Shown here piece by piece: positions 26,619 to 34,955 of a DNA stretch of 64,000 bases. Positions within the stretch are counted from its first letter, which is position 1. Each line of letters opens with the position of its first letter. The notes beneath the pieces were generated by a model. The model was not told the origin of the DNA. It did no database searches and saw only the letters and a program-made list of their open reading frames with translations. The DNA is from Paenibacillus sp. (GTDB lineage Bacteria; Bacillota; Bacilli; Paenibacillales; YIM-B00363), in NCBI RefSeq assembly GCF_031177825.1, contig NZ_JAPSKE010000001.1, forward strand, positions 124,001 through 188,000, written 5' to 3'. Position numbers and translations under genes: made by a program.

Positions 26619-26635
26619 GTTCTATAATATAAAAC
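26619..26635. promoter_or_regulatory. Likely IclR operator upstream of iclR
   Basis: GTTCTATAATATAAAAC, one base away from a perfect palindrome of the same type as 25764-25780, 22 bases before the iclR start and between iclR and the divergent tatA gene. It overlaps TATAAT-like hexamers, so bound protein would block the promoter. Confidence 0.7.
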
Positions 26636-26747
26636 TACGTTCCACATTATGGCATTGATTATCCTAAGGATAGCAAGGAATCGCATTCGTGTCTATAAGG
26701 GCATCCTATACGAAAATGAGAAAGTACCAATGGAAGGAGTCCAGTCT

Positions 26748-26930
26748 ATGCCGTTCGGAAACATCGGGATCCCCGGCCTCGTCTTGCTCTTGCTCGTCGC
26801 CCTGCTTATCTTCGGCCCTTCGCGGTTGCCGGAGTTAGGGCGCAGCTTCGGACGAACGCTGCACGAATTCAAAACCTCGACGCGCGAGCTCGTGTCCGAT
26901 TTCGAGGACGACAAGGAAGAACAAAAATAA
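26748..26930 (+). CDS. tatA: Sec-independent protein translocase TatA
   Basis: 60-residue TatA/E protein: short N-terminus, membrane helix [18 protein letters not shown], hinge SRLPELG, then amphipathic helix [18 protein letters not shown] and an acidic tail. The frame extends upstream, but AAGGAG lies 8 bases before ATG 26748, giving the standard TatA length. TatA forms the pore of the twin-arginine pathway. The convergent operon encodes a Tat-exported oxidoreductase subunit, so this may be a dedicated translocase component; no tatC is in the window. Confidence 0.92.
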   Translation: MPFGNIGIPGLVLLLLVALLIFGPSRLPELGRSFGRTLHEFKTSTRELVSDFEDDKEEQK

Positions 26931-26966
26931 AGGTCGACGGCGAATGCACCCGCCGTCGACCTTTAT
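26927..26966. terminator. Bidirectional terminator between tatA and cytochrome c genes
   Basis: ATAAAGGTCGACGGCG (26927-26942) pairs perfectly with CGCCGTCGACCTTTAT (26951-26966), a 16-bp stem with an 8-base loop. A/T runs on both flanks serve both convergent genes. Confidence 0.9.
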
Positions 26967-26968
26967 GT

Positions 26969-27361
26969 TTACTTCATCGCCGCGAGCCATTGCGAGAGCG
27001 CGCCGATCTCGTCGTCCGTCAATCGGCCTTCGAACGCCGGCATCCCGTTCCCGCCGCCGGCGATCTTGGCCGCGATCTCTTCCTGCGACATCTCCGCGCC
27101 GACCTGCTGCAGGCTCGGGAAGTTTCCCGCGCCGGCCAAGTCCGTCCCGTGGCATGCCAAGCAGTTCCCTTCGTAGATCGGTCTCGCCGTCGCTTCGAGA
27201 TCCCCGCCGCCCGCGTCGCCCGCGGCGCCGTTCTCCGTCCCGGCGGGAGGCGCGTCATCCCCCGCGGGAGCGTCGCCGGCATCGTTGCCGCCGCCTCCGC
27301 CGCACGCGGAGAGCGATGCGGCAAGCGCCATGCAAAGCAGCATCCATCGGATTTTCACCAT
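26969..27361 (-). CDS. Lipoprotein cytochrome c
   Basis: 130 residues. Lipoprotein signal with lipobox LSAC followed by GGGGG, a low-complexity Ala/Gly/Asp linker (about 21-55), then a single class-I cytochrome c domain with CLACHG haem attachment and Met ligand in GNGMPAF. Anchored on the outer face of the membrane, it would accept electrons from the GMC dehydrogenase encoded just upstream and pass them to a terminal oxidase. Third gene of the operon, about 40 bases after the flavoprotein. Confidence 0.93.
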   Translation of the reverse strand: MVKIRWMLLCMALAASLSACGGGGGNDAGDAPAGDDAPPAGTENGAAGDAGGGDLEATARPIYEGNCLACHGTDLAGAGNFPSLQQVGAEMSQEEIAAKIAGGGNGMPAFEGRLTDDEIGALSQWLAAMK

Positions 27362-27401
27362 CGTAAAACATCTCCCTCGCTTTGGATTGATTCCACTCGC
27401 G

Positions 27402-29117
27402 TCACACGAGAATTCCGCCCTTCTTGCTATACGCCGCGATCCCTTCCGCCGCGCGGTAAGAGAGCGCCCCCAAGGTACCCGTCGGGTTGTATCCGCTGTT
27501 GTGCGCGAAGGCCGAGGCGCCGATCACGAACAAATTTTCCATATCCCACATCTGCAAGTAGTTGTTGACCGCCGAAGTGTTCGGATCGCTCCCCATGATG
27601 ACGCCGCCGGTATTATGCGTCGACTGATATGTCATGATCTCGTAAGGTCCTAACTCCTTCATGGACTCCATTACGGTCGGTCCCATCTCCTTGACGATGT
27701 CCGTGCATCGATCGGCCAGAAACTTCGCCAGTTGACGATCCTGCTCTTCGAAATCGAACGTGATCCGAACGAGAGGATCTCCGAATGCGTCCTTATAGGT
27801 AGGATCGAGGTCAAGGTAGTGATGCCGGAACGGCATGGACGCGCCTTGCCCGCCTACCTTCAGCACGCGGTTGGCGTACTTGAGCGACTGGGCTTTAAAC
27901 TCCTTGCCCCATTTCGGCGTGCCGGAGGGAACGGTATTGTTTTGAATCGGACGTTGCCCCGTATTCGTAAGAGTTATGTTCCCTCCGTGGATGAAATTTA
28001 ATTCGGAATGATCGAAGTTGTCCCCGTTGTAGTCGTCTAAGCTCATGCCGAGCGACCCGGCTCCGGCGAACAGATTGTATTCCGCGTCGTCGAAGAACCC
28101 CATCGCGCTCCCCTTCTGAACTTGGTACGCATAGTTTTTCCCGACGACGCCCGTGCCGCTCGCAGGATCGTACGGTTTTCCGATCTCCGACATTAACAGA
28201 AGACGAACGTTGTTGAACACGTATCCCGTAAGCACCACGACATCCGCCGGCTGTTCGATCTCTTCCCCCGTCGTTATGTCGGTATAGAGAACTCCCGTCG
28301 CTTTGCCCCCGGTATGCAGGATGCGCCGCACGTACGAGTGGGTGCGAATTTCGAACTTCCCCGTCTTCTTCGCCACCGGGATGACCGTCACGACGGGGTC
28401 CGCCTTCGCGCCGAATTCGCAGCCGAACCGCTCGCAATACCCGCAATACTGGCACGGCGCCCTCGATACGCCGTCCGGATTCGTGTAAGCGGTCGATAGG
28501 TTGGCGGACGGCATCGTGAACGGATGCAAGTTCAACTTCTTCGCCGCATCCGCGAATCGCTTCATCGACGGGGTTTGGATCATCGGCGGCGTCGGATACG
28601 GGCTGGAGCGTTTGCCGCCGAGCGGATTTTCCTCTCCCGAGATGCCGGCCATCTTTTCGAACGCGTCGAAATACGGCTCCAGCTCGTCGTACGTAATGCC
28701 CCAATCCTGAATGGTCATCTCCGCCGGAATTTTGTTCTTCCCGTACCGTTCCTCGGTCAAGCTTCGGATTTGAAAGTCGTACGGCAGGAAGCGGAACGTC
28801 TGGCCGTTCCAATGCACGCCCGCGCCGCCGAGGCCTTCCCCCAGCAGGAACGATCCGTACTGCCGCATCGGCAGCGCCCGGATTTTCTCGTTGCTTCGGA
28901 ACGTAATGGTTTCCTTCGACAGGTCTTGCATCAATTCGTACCGAAGCGCATAGCGAAGCTCGTCGTGAACCATGAAATAATCTTCCGTCGTCCGTTCCAT
29001 CCCGCGCTCCAACCCGACGACCGACAAGCCGTTCTTCGTCAGCTCGGATGCGATGATGCCGCCGGCCCAGCCGACGCCGATAATGACGACGTCCGTCTTC
29101 GGCAATTTCTTGGCCAT
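27402..29117 (-). CDS. GMC-family dehydrogenase flavoprotein subunit (gluconate/sorbitol-type)
   Basis: 571 residues with N-terminal FAD-binding VIIGVGWAGGIIASEL, then GEGLGGAGVHWNG and, at the C-terminus, the active-site STHNTGGVIMGSD and GASAFAHNSGYNPTGTLGALSYRAAEGI of GMC dehydrogenases such as gluconate 2-dehydrogenase, fructose and FAD-glucose dehydrogenases. A cysteine cluster APCQYCGYCERFGCEFGAKAD in the middle could bind an Fe-S cluster that relays electrons. It has no export signal and probably leaves the cell bound to the Tat subunit encoded upstream. Substrate is unknown; a sugar, polyol or sugar acid is likely. Confidence 0.9.
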   Translation of the reverse strand: MAKKLPKTDVVIIGVGWAGGIIASELTKNGLSVVGLERGMERTTEDYFMVHDELRYALRYELMQDLSKETITFRSNEKIRALPMRQYGSFLLGEGLGGAGVHWNGQTFRFLPYDFQIRSLTEERYGKNKIPAEMTIQDWGITYDELEPYFDAFEKMAGISGEENPLGGKRSSPYPTPPMIQTPSMKRFADAAKKLNLHPFTMPSANLSTAYTNPDGVSRAPCQYCGYCERFGCEFGAKADPVVTVIPVAKKTGKFEIRTHSYVRRILHTGGKATGVLYTDITTGEEIEQPADVVVLTGYVFNNVRLLLMSEIGKPYDPASGTGVVGKNYAYQVQKGSAMGFFDDAEYNLFAGAGSLGMSLDDYNGDNFDHSELNFIHGGNITLTNTGQRPIQNNTVPSGTPKWGKEFKAQSLKYANRVLKVGGQGASMPFRHHYLDLDPTYKDAFGDPLVRITFDFEEQDRQLAKFLADRCTDIVKEMGPTVMESMKELGPYEIMTYQSTHNTGGVIMGSDPNTSAVNNYLQMWDMENLFVIGASAFAHNSGYNPTGTLGALSYRAAEGIAAYSKKGGILV

Positions 29118-29141
29118 CTGTCCATCCCCCTTCTCGCACCC

Positions 29142-29906
29142 TCAAGAATGCGCTACATGATCTTTCAAGCTTCTAGGCGGCACCTTCGTGAACTCTTTAT
29201 CCATAATTTGCGTGTAAGACATCTGGCTGCCGGGGTAATTGCGCATCGCCCACCCGGCCATGTTTTTGTTCCCGCCGTACAACGGATCGCTGTAGACGCC
29301 TTCCAACGTACTGCTGCGGAGCATACTGAAGAATCCGCTGGCGGAAATCGTCGTCACCGGCACTTCGTCGTTTTGGAACGCCGTCAGCACCGCGTCCTGC
29401 TCTTCCTCCGTCAGGTTGACGAACGCTTTACCGTATTGGCTTTGACTATAGTTTTGCATTTCCCGAAGTCCGATTTGGAAAATGTCCCTCCGCTTCAACC
29501 GCCCCTGATAGCCCTGCACCTTCTCCCCGACGAAGAACGGGCCTTGCATATAATCTCTCGCGTTGAAGCCCCATTCGCTAGCGAGTTGATGATCGAGGAA
29601 GTAAGCGACGCCGAGCTCCTTCGCGCCGGGACCGTTCTCGTCCGTCGGGAAGATGCGCTCCGTCGCCGCTTGCGCGATCGAGAACTGCTCCTGCGTGAAA
29701 AACATGAGCGCTTGTCCGTAATCGTTCCCCTCCGCGGCAGGGGCGGCCGGAGGCGCCGCTTCCTCCTGACGCCTCGGCAGCAAATACCCCAGGACGCCGC
29801 CGAGAACGGCGCCGCCCACGGTATATCCGGATTTAATCAGAAACTGCCGGCGCGACATCCCTTTCGCTTGATCGTCGTTCGTCTTCGGACGTTCCTGTTC
29901 GTCCAT
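29142..29906 (-). CDS. Gluconate 2-dehydrogenase subunit 3 family protein with Tat signal
   Basis: 254 residues. N-terminus has a twin-arginine signal, MSRRQFLIKSGYTVGGAVLGG, at about residues 17-40. The rest (AQAATERIFPTDENGPGAKELGVAYFLDHQL, FVNLTEEEQDAVLTAFQ, SSTLEGVYSDPLYGGNKNMAGW) is typical of the small gamma subunit of membrane GMC dehydrogenases, which carries the Tat signal for the whole complex. First gene of the three-gene operon with the flavoprotein and lipoprotein cytochrome; a tatA gene lies at the far end. Confidence 0.9.
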   Translation of the reverse strand: MDEQERPKTNDDQAKGMSRRQFLIKSGYTVGGAVLGGVLGYLLPRRQEEAAPPAAPAAEGNDYGQALMFFTQEQFSIAQAATERIFPTDENGPGAKELGVAYFLDHQLASEWGFNARDYMQGPFFVGEKVQGYQGRLKRRDIFQIGLREMQNYSQSQYGKAFVNLTEEEQDAVLTAFQNDEVPVTTISASGFFSMLRSSTLEGVYSDPLYGGNKNMAGWAMRNYPGSQMSYTQIMDKEFTKVPPRSLKDHVAHS

Positions 29907-30021
29907 CGTCGTGAAACCTCCCGCGCAATAGTCTTTGACAGTGGTGTTCCCCTATGAAAAACCATTCATACATTAAAATCCAATGGGCATGTTAATCATA
30001 AATTTCGGAGGAGGGATACAT

Positions 30022-30708
30022 ATGAAACGAAGCTATCTAGCAGCCGTCGCCGTCTTATTCGGAATATCGGCCCTCGTAAGCGGATGCGGCGGGGACGGAC
30101 GAGCCGCGGACGACAACGAGCAAGTCGTCCCGCATGAGGGCCATGACGACGGCGCAGGGACGTCCGCCCACGGGGGCGATATCGGGGTCATTCCGAGCGT
30201 GAACGGACCGAAGACGCACACGACGAACGAACGCGGGCGGACGTCGAGCGGGATGGGGACGTCCGTATACAGCATGATCGGGTCGTCCGGGCTCCACGAA
30301 GGCGGCGTGTCCTCGCATATCGAATCCCGGATATCGGCGGAAGGCGTCGAAGGCGTGGAAGTGTTCGTCATCGACGACACCGTCATCTTGGCGCGGGAGA
30401 CGCCGTCGATCGTCTCGAACCGATACGACGCGCTCCAGAACGAAGTGTTAAGCCCGACGCAGGGCATGTCGGGCAAGGGCGCGCGCAACGAAGGGACGAA
30501 GGTGGAGCGAAGCGCCGAGGACGATAACCTCGCGATCGCGAAGAAGCAAGTGGAGGAGATGTTCGAAGGCCATGTGCGCATCCGGACCGTCACGGACGCG
30601 AGAGCCGTCGAGCTGATCGAGCGCATTCAATCGAACATGGCGGCTTCCGGCTCCGGCCGATCGGTCGCCGCGGACGTCTCGGAGCTGCTGGAGTTGGCGA
30701 AGGAATAG
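30022..30708 (+). CDS. YhcN/YlaJ family sporulation lipoprotein
   Basis: 228 residues from ATG 30022, which has GGAGGAGGG upstream. Lipoprotein signal MKRSYLAAVAVLFGISALVSGC, a low-complexity Gly/His/Asp linker, then the YhcN/YlaJ domain with VEGVEVFVIDDTVILARE and VRIRTVTDARAVELIERI. Homologs are spore-membrane or germination-related lipoproteins. Stands alone, between the GMC operon promoter and a perfect palindromic terminator. Confidence 0.85.
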   Translation: MKRSYLAAVAVLFGISALVSGCGGDGRAADDNEQVVPHEGHDDGAGTSAHGGDIGVIPSVNGPKTHTTNERGRTSSGMGTSVYSMIGSSGLHEGGVSSHIESRISAEGVEGVEVFVIDDTVILARETPSIVSNRYDALQNEVLSPTQGMSGKGARNEGTKVERSAEDDNLAIAKKQVEEMFEGHVRIRTVTDARAVELIERIQSNMAASGSGRSVAADVSELLELAKE

Positions 30709-30726
30709 GAGATGCGGCGGATACAG

Positions 30727-30756
30727 AAACGGACACCTCCATGGAGGTGTCCGTTT
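30727..30756. terminator. Perfect 30-bp palindrome terminator
   Basis: AAACGGACACCTCCA and its exact reverse complement meet at 30741/30742, followed by TTTTC on the plus strand. It serves the sporulation lipoprotein gene and probably the convergent PhyH gene. Confidence 0.9.
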
Positions 30757-30791
30757 TCGAGAAGGGATGGTCCTACGACCGGCCAGAAGTC

Positions 30792-31610
30792 TTATGCTTC
30801 GCCCATCTTCAAGCCTTCGATGTCGTGCTTCTGCACGATCGGTTCCAATCGTTCCACGATGCGGCATAACAGATGACGCTTCACTTCGTCCGGCAACGTT
30901 TCGTAATAAGCTTGGGTCACCTGCAGATCGTGCCGCTCGTGGTTGTTCGCTCCCGGCGCGTCGACGCCTAGAACGAGAACCGGCCTCGCTTTATCGGAGC
31001 GGTTGGCCGTCCCGCGGTGGATCGTCAGCGCCGAACGGACGGAGATGTCCCCCATCTTCGGCATCTTCCGCTCCGCTCTCGCTTCGTACCGGGAATAGCG
31101 GTGCTGCGGCGGAAACATGCCGTGCTCGAAATCCGCGGCGGCGTCCCACTGCGTGCCGGGCGCGATCTCGAACGGCCCCATGTCCGGTTCGACGTCGACC
31201 GCGGTGACATTGAAGGCGAGCGAAGTGAGACGTCTCCCCTTGTACGTCTCTTCAGGCGACGGGAAGTCGCGATGCCACGGTTGATCGACGGCGCCGGGAT
31301 TCGGTACGTCGAAGCCGATCTCGACGATGTTGTAGTCCGGACCGAGCACCGTCTCGCACACCGTCCTCACCCAAGGATGCGCAGCCAACTCGACGAATCC
31401 GCGAAGATCCTCCGGATGAATTTCGACGTAATGACGTTTCGGTCCGCGGCCGACCGTGCCGCCGGGCCGCTGCAGCGCGTCCTGGTACAACGCGTCGAGA
31501 TCTTCCTTGAGCGCCTCCGCCCACTCGCGGGGGAACGCTCCCTTCAACCCCGCGATCCCGGGTCCATATAGGGCGCCCATAATCGCGGCAGGTTCGTATG
31601 CATCCGTCAT
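30792..31610 (-). CDS. Phytanoyl-CoA dioxygenase (PhyH) family protein
   Basis: 272 residues, double-stranded beta-helix Fe(II)/2-oxoglutarate oxygenase. Metal ligands H-x-D in PWHRDFPSPE and distal His in TIHRGTANRSDKARPVLVLGV; the Arg of KARPVL probably binds 2-oxoglutarate. The family hydroxylates varied small molecules, so the substrate cannot be named. GGAGAG precedes ATG 31610. Single gene; the 224-base gap upstream to the SET gene shows no clear site. Confidence 0.85.
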   Translation of the reverse strand: MTDAYEPAAIMGALYGPGIAGLKGAFPREWAEALKEDLDALYQDALQRPGGTVGRGPKRHYVEIHPEDLRGFVELAAHPWVRTVCETVLGPDYNIVEIGFDVPNPGAVDQPWHRDFPSPEETYKGRRLTSLAFNVTAVDVEPDMGPFEIAPGTQWDAAADFEHGMFPPQHRYSRYEARAERKMPKMGDISVRSALTIHRGTANRSDKARPVLVLGVDAPGANNHERHDLQVTQAYYETLPDEVKRHLLCRIVERLEPIVQKHDIEGLKMGEA

Positions 31611-31834
31611 AAGGATCTCTCCAGCTCTGAAGTTTGTTCCAGTCTACCGCTTCCGACCCGGGAACAACACGACATATTTCTATTTCCGCCGGACGATATT
31701 TTTGGTTCCGCGCCGGAGAGGCGTCATTGGCCGGCGGTTGCCGATTCGTCGTCCATACGGTACACTCAAGGTTGGTTGCATCCATCAACCTGCGCAGCAA
31801 TTTAATTCATAAGAAAGCATATAGGTGACCATCG

Positions 31835-32230
31835 ATGATCGAAATCAAAACATCCGCGGTGTCGGCCGGAGAGTTCAAAAGAGGCGTGTTCGCCACGCGC
31901 AATATCGCGAAGGGAGAGCTGATCCACGAAGCGCCGGTCATCCCTTATCCGAACGAAGAGCACGAGCATATCGAGAAGACGGTTCTCGCGGACTACGTCT
32001 ACGAGTACGGCGCGAACCATACGGCCATTCTGTTAGGCTACGGCAGCTTGTTCAACCATTCGTACCAGCCGAACGCGACGTACGAGATCAGCTTCGAGAA
32101 GCATACCTTCGACTTCTATGCCTATAAAGATATCGTGGCGGGCGAAGAAATATTCATCAACTACAACGGAGAAGAGGACTGCATGGACCCGCTCTGGTTC
32201 ACGGAGCCTTCCGAACCGTCCGAAGATTGA
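31835..32230 (+). CDS. SET domain protein
   Basis: 131 residues, almost nothing but a SET core: GRGVFA-like EFKRGVFATRNIAKGELI at the N-terminus, LGYGSLFNHSYQPNATYEI (the NHS motif that forms the pseudoknot and binds AdoMet) and GEEIFINYNGEE with the catalytic Tyr. SET enzymes methylate protein lysines; the bacterial short forms have few known targets. AGGTGACC precedes the ATG. It is followed by a two-way terminator. Confidence 0.88.
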   Translation: MIEIKTSAVSAGEFKRGVFATRNIAKGELIHEAPVIPYPNEEHEHIEKTVLADYVYEYGANHTAILLGYGSLFNHSYQPNATYEISFEKHTFDFYAYKDIVAGEEIFINYNGEEDCMDPLWFTEPSEPSED

Positions 32231-32233
32231 AAG

Positions 32234-32263
32234 AAGAAGGCCGACGGCGACGTCGGCCTTCTT
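32234..32263. terminator. Bidirectional terminator between SET and HPr-like genes
   Basis: AAGAAGGCCGAC (32234-32245) pairs with GTCGGCCTTCTT (32252-32263), 12 bp with a 6-base loop, with A- and T-rich flanks. Confidence 0.88.
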
Positions 32264-32273
32264 GTCGGTCTCT

Positions 32274-32543
32274 TTACGTTCGGGAACCTCTCTCGAACGT
32301 ATCGCTGATCCAATGGATCGCTTCCTCTTCGTCCTTCCCCTTCGTGCGCAGCAGGATGTCCGTCCCTCGCCGAAGCGCAAGCAGCATCGTGCCGAGCACG
32401 CTCTTCACGTCGATCTTGAACGACGTCCCGTCTTCCTCGTATTCGATCAAGATGTCGGCGCTGAATTTGCCGGCTTCCTGCGACATCCGCTGCAGCTCCT
32501 CGATTCCGAAGTCGTTCGCAATCGTAAGGCGATGTACTCTCAT
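32274..32543 (-). CDS. HPr/Crh-like protein lacking the phosphorylatable histidine
   Basis: 89 residues aligning with the HPr fold: EAGKFSADILIEYEEDG, then DVKSVLGTMLLALRRGTDILLRTKGKDEEEAIHWI. The Ser46-type site is retained in KSVLG (Ser48), but the active-site loop GLHARPA is replaced by GIEELQRM, so position 15 is Glu and the adjacent Arg is lost. It cannot carry PTS phosphate and is more divergent than Crh (which keeps the loop with Gln15). A regulatory partner or decoy for HPr kinase or CcpA is possible but inferred. Confidence 0.75.
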   Translation of the reverse strand: MRVHRLTIANDFGIEELQRMSQEAGKFSADILIEYEEDGTSFKIDVKSVLGTMLLALRRGTDILLRTKGKDEEEAIHWISDTFERGSRT

Positions 32544-32693
32544 TCTCGCTCATCTCTCTCTCTCGCCGCGCCTAGCGGATCCTTCCTATAGTAAATTTGT
32601 AATCGCATCCACGTAGAAAGTCAATGATTTCTTGCCGAATGCCGATATAATCGGAGTAGCGGAAATATCGCATCGAAATCGGAGGAGAATGAA

Positions 32694-33503
32694 ATGAAGA
32701 AAGAGACTTGGGGCAAGCTGAAAGTATTGACGACGGGCATCCTGATCGGGGCGGCGATGACCGCGTCGGTCGGGGCGAGCGCCGCAGGGCAGCAGATCGA
32801 AGTGGTTTTCAAACAGCTTCGATTCGTATTCGACGGCCAAGACAAGCCGATCGCGCCGGAGCAAGGAACGCCGTTCGTGTATAAGGGTACTACGTACGTG
32901 CCTCTCCGTTATATGAGCGAGTCGATCGGGAAGCCGGTCCATTACGATCCGAAACGCGAGACGATCTACGTCGGCAACCGGTACGCCGCGCCGCCCGCGA
33001 TGACGATCGACGCGGAAGCGGCTTACGAAGCGACGATCGAGACGTCCAAGGGGAGCTTTACGATCGAGCTGTTCGCGAAGGACGCTCCCGTAACGGTGAA
33101 CAATTTTGTATTTTTGGCGAACGAAGGCTTTTACGAAAATGTCATCTTCCACCGCGTCCTGAAAGATTTCGTCATCCAGACCGGCGACCCGACGGGAACG
33201 GGCCGAGGCGGTCCCGGCTACGCCTTCAAGGACGAGCTGAACAACGGGCACCGGTACGAGCCGGGCGTCGTCGCGATGGCGAACGCCGGCCCGAATACGA
33301 ACGGCAGCCAATTTTTCATCGGTACGGGGAAGGAAAGCGAATTGCTGAATTCCAACCCGAACTATACGATCTTCGGCAAGGTCGTGGACGGCATGGATGT
33401 CGTCTTGGATATCGCCGCCGCTCCGGTGAAAGAAAACAACGGAGAACTCAGCCGGCCGGTGTCCCCCGTCACCATTCTGAGCGTCTCCGTTACGAAGAAA
33501 TAA
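32694..33503 (+). CDS. Secreted peptidyl-prolyl isomerase with copper-amine-oxidase-type stalk domain
   Basis: 269 residues. Signal peptide (MKKETWGKLKVLTTGILIGAAMTASVGASAAG), then an N-terminal stalk domain of the copper amine oxidase N type (about 33-96, FVYKGTTYVPLRYMSESIGKPV), then a complete cyclophilin domain: VIFHRVLKDFVIQTGDPTGTGRGG, MANAGPNTNGSQFFI, NYTIFGKVVDGMDVV. The Arg and Gln of the active site are present, so it should be active. It probably folds secreted proteins outside the membrane while held to the surface by the stalk domain. GGAGGAG precedes the ATG. Confidence 0.9.
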   Translation: MKKETWGKLKVLTTGILIGAAMTASVGASAAGQQIEVVFKQLRFVFDGQDKPIAPEQGTPFVYKGTTYVPLRYMSESIGKPVHYDPKRETIYVGNRYAAPPAMTIDAEAAYEATIETSKGSFTIELFAKDAPVTVNNFVFLANEGFYENVIFHRVLKDFVIQTGDPTGTGRGGPGYAFKDELNNGHRYEPGVVAMANAGPNTNGSQFFIGTGKESELLNSNPNYTIFGKVVDGMDVVLDIAAAPVKENNGELSRPVSPVTILSVSVTKK

Positions 33504-33516
33504 TCATTGCGTCGGC

Positions 33517-34863
33517 TTACTTCTTCAAGCCGAGTTCGGCGCCGCCGGCCGCCAGCCTCTCCTGCAGCTCGAGGATCGGAATCGCTTCGACTTCGCGCCG
33601 GAGCGACGAGGCGAGCGCGGCCGCCGCGCCGGCCGCTTGCCCGATCGCCATGCAGCTCGGCGTCAGCCGGGTCGTCGCCTGCGCCTCGTGCGTCGTCGAG
33701 ATGCACCGTCCCGCGAGCAGCAGATTCGTCGTGCGAATCGGCACGATGCTCCGGTACGGAATGTCGTATGCGCCGCCTTCGCGGATGAAATTGGCGGTGA
33801 CGCCGCTGCCCTCCGGATCGTGGATGTCGATCGGATAGCCGCTCCGCGCGACGACGTCGTCGAATCTGCGGCCATCCAACACGTCGATGCCGTTCAGCAC
33901 ATACTTCCCTGTGATTCTGCGGGTTTCCCGGACGCCGATCTGGGCGCCGACCGCCGAGACGCTCGCCTTCTCGAAGCCCGGAATACGATCCCGGAAGAAA
34001 GACTCCAGCAGAAGCACCTGTTCCCGTCCCTCGAATTCCGCTTTCGTTAAATCCCCGATATCCGTCGGGTCCAACCCCGAGACGCGGGATACGTTGACGA
34101 GCACCTCGTCTTCGTTCGGACCGACGAAGAACAGCAGTCCGTCGCGTTCGACGGGCAATCCGGCAGCTTTCCACTGCGCGTAGAACCCCATAACGCCCGT
34201 CACCGGAAGCCGATCCAGCTCGGACGTCAACGATTTCTCGTAGAAATTCGACGGATCGTCCTGCATCGCCCGCTTTACCTTGTCGACGTCTACGCCGCGC
34301 ATCCGGAACTTCATCGTCATCGGCTGCACTTTCCCGTTGGCATTGCCCTTCTCGTACGGTACGCCGGCCATCGCCGCGATGTCTCCGTCCCCGGTAGCGT
34401 CGACGAATACGTTCGCGGACAGCGTCGAGACGCCGCTCTTATTGTACAGCGTAATCGATTCGATTCGCTCCCCTTCCGTCTTGACGTCGATCGCCGACGT
34501 GTGGAGCAGGATGTCCACGCCGGCTTCCTTCAACATGCGCCCGGCCAACGCTTTGTACACCTCGGGATGATACGGGGTCAGCGTATGTACGAAGCCGATC
34601 GTATCCCGAAGATGCCCGGGAGACGCATGGAGCGCCATGAGCCGATCCACGATTTCTTGCGCGATCCCCTTGATCACTTGTTCGCCGGAGGCGGAATGGA
34701 ACGTCATCCACGGATATACCATCGCCGCGGTCGACATCCCGCCCAGAAAGCCGTATCGTTCCACCACGATCGTCTTCGCGCCGTTACGCGCCGCGCCGAG
34801 CGCGGCGGTAATGCCGGCCGGACCTCCGCCGAGCACCGCTACCTCATAGTTCATCTTGGACAT
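33517..34863 (-). CDS. FAD-dependent oxidoreductase (FAD_oxidored family)
   Basis: 448 residues with an N-terminal dinucleotide fold VAVLGGGPAGITAALGAARNGAKTIVVER, then GFLGGMSTAAMVYP, FVDATGDGDIAAMAG and a C-terminal LLLAGRCISTTHEAQATTRLTPSCMAIGQAAGAAAALA. This group is common in Paenibacillus near sugar uptake or polysaccharide genes, but its reactions are mostly unknown. A GGAGCGCTCC site lies in its promoter, and the LacI regulator gene is 93 bases upstream on the same strand, suggesting control by that regulator. Confidence 0.85.
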   Translation of the reverse strand: MSKMNYEVAVLGGGPAGITAALGAARNGAKTIVVERYGFLGGMSTAAMVYPWMTFHSASGEQVIKGIAQEIVDRLMALHASPGHLRDTIGFVHTLTPYHPEVYKALAGRMLKEAGVDILLHTSAIDVKTEGERIESITLYNKSGVSTLSANVFVDATGDGDIAAMAGVPYEKGNANGKVQPMTMKFRMRGVDVDKVKRAMQDDPSNFYEKSLTSELDRLPVTGVMGFYAQWKAAGLPVERDGLLFFVGPNEDEVLVNVSRVSGLDPTDIGDLTKAEFEGREQVLLLESFFRDRIPGFEKASVSAVGAQIGVRETRRITGKYVLNGIDVLDGRRFDDVVARSGYPIDIHDPEGSGVTANFIREGGAYDIPYRSIVPIRTTNLLLAGRCISTTHEAQATTRLTPSCMAIGQAAGAAAALASSLRREVEAIPILELQERLAAGGAELGLKK

Positions 34864-34890
34864 TCGCGATCACAACCCTTCCATCTTTTT

Positions 34891-34903
34891 TGGAGCGCTC
34901 CCA
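34891..34903. promoter_or_regulatory. LacI-type operator before the FAD oxidoreductase
   Basis: TGGAGCGCTCCCA holds the 10-bp palindrome GGAGCGCTCC, with the central CG typical of LacI-family sites. It lies 28 bases upstream of the oxidoreductase start and downstream of the lacI-type gene. Confidence 0.55.
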
Positions 34904-34955
34904 TTTTTGACCGAAGAAAAAGGACAACCGCCCCCGCCATGGCGGCTTCCTTCTC

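Noticed and set aside
28524-29957. A 477-codon plus-strand frame opposite the GMC operon
   Set aside because: Antisense shadow of the flavoprotein and subunit 3 genes; no ribosome site or motif.
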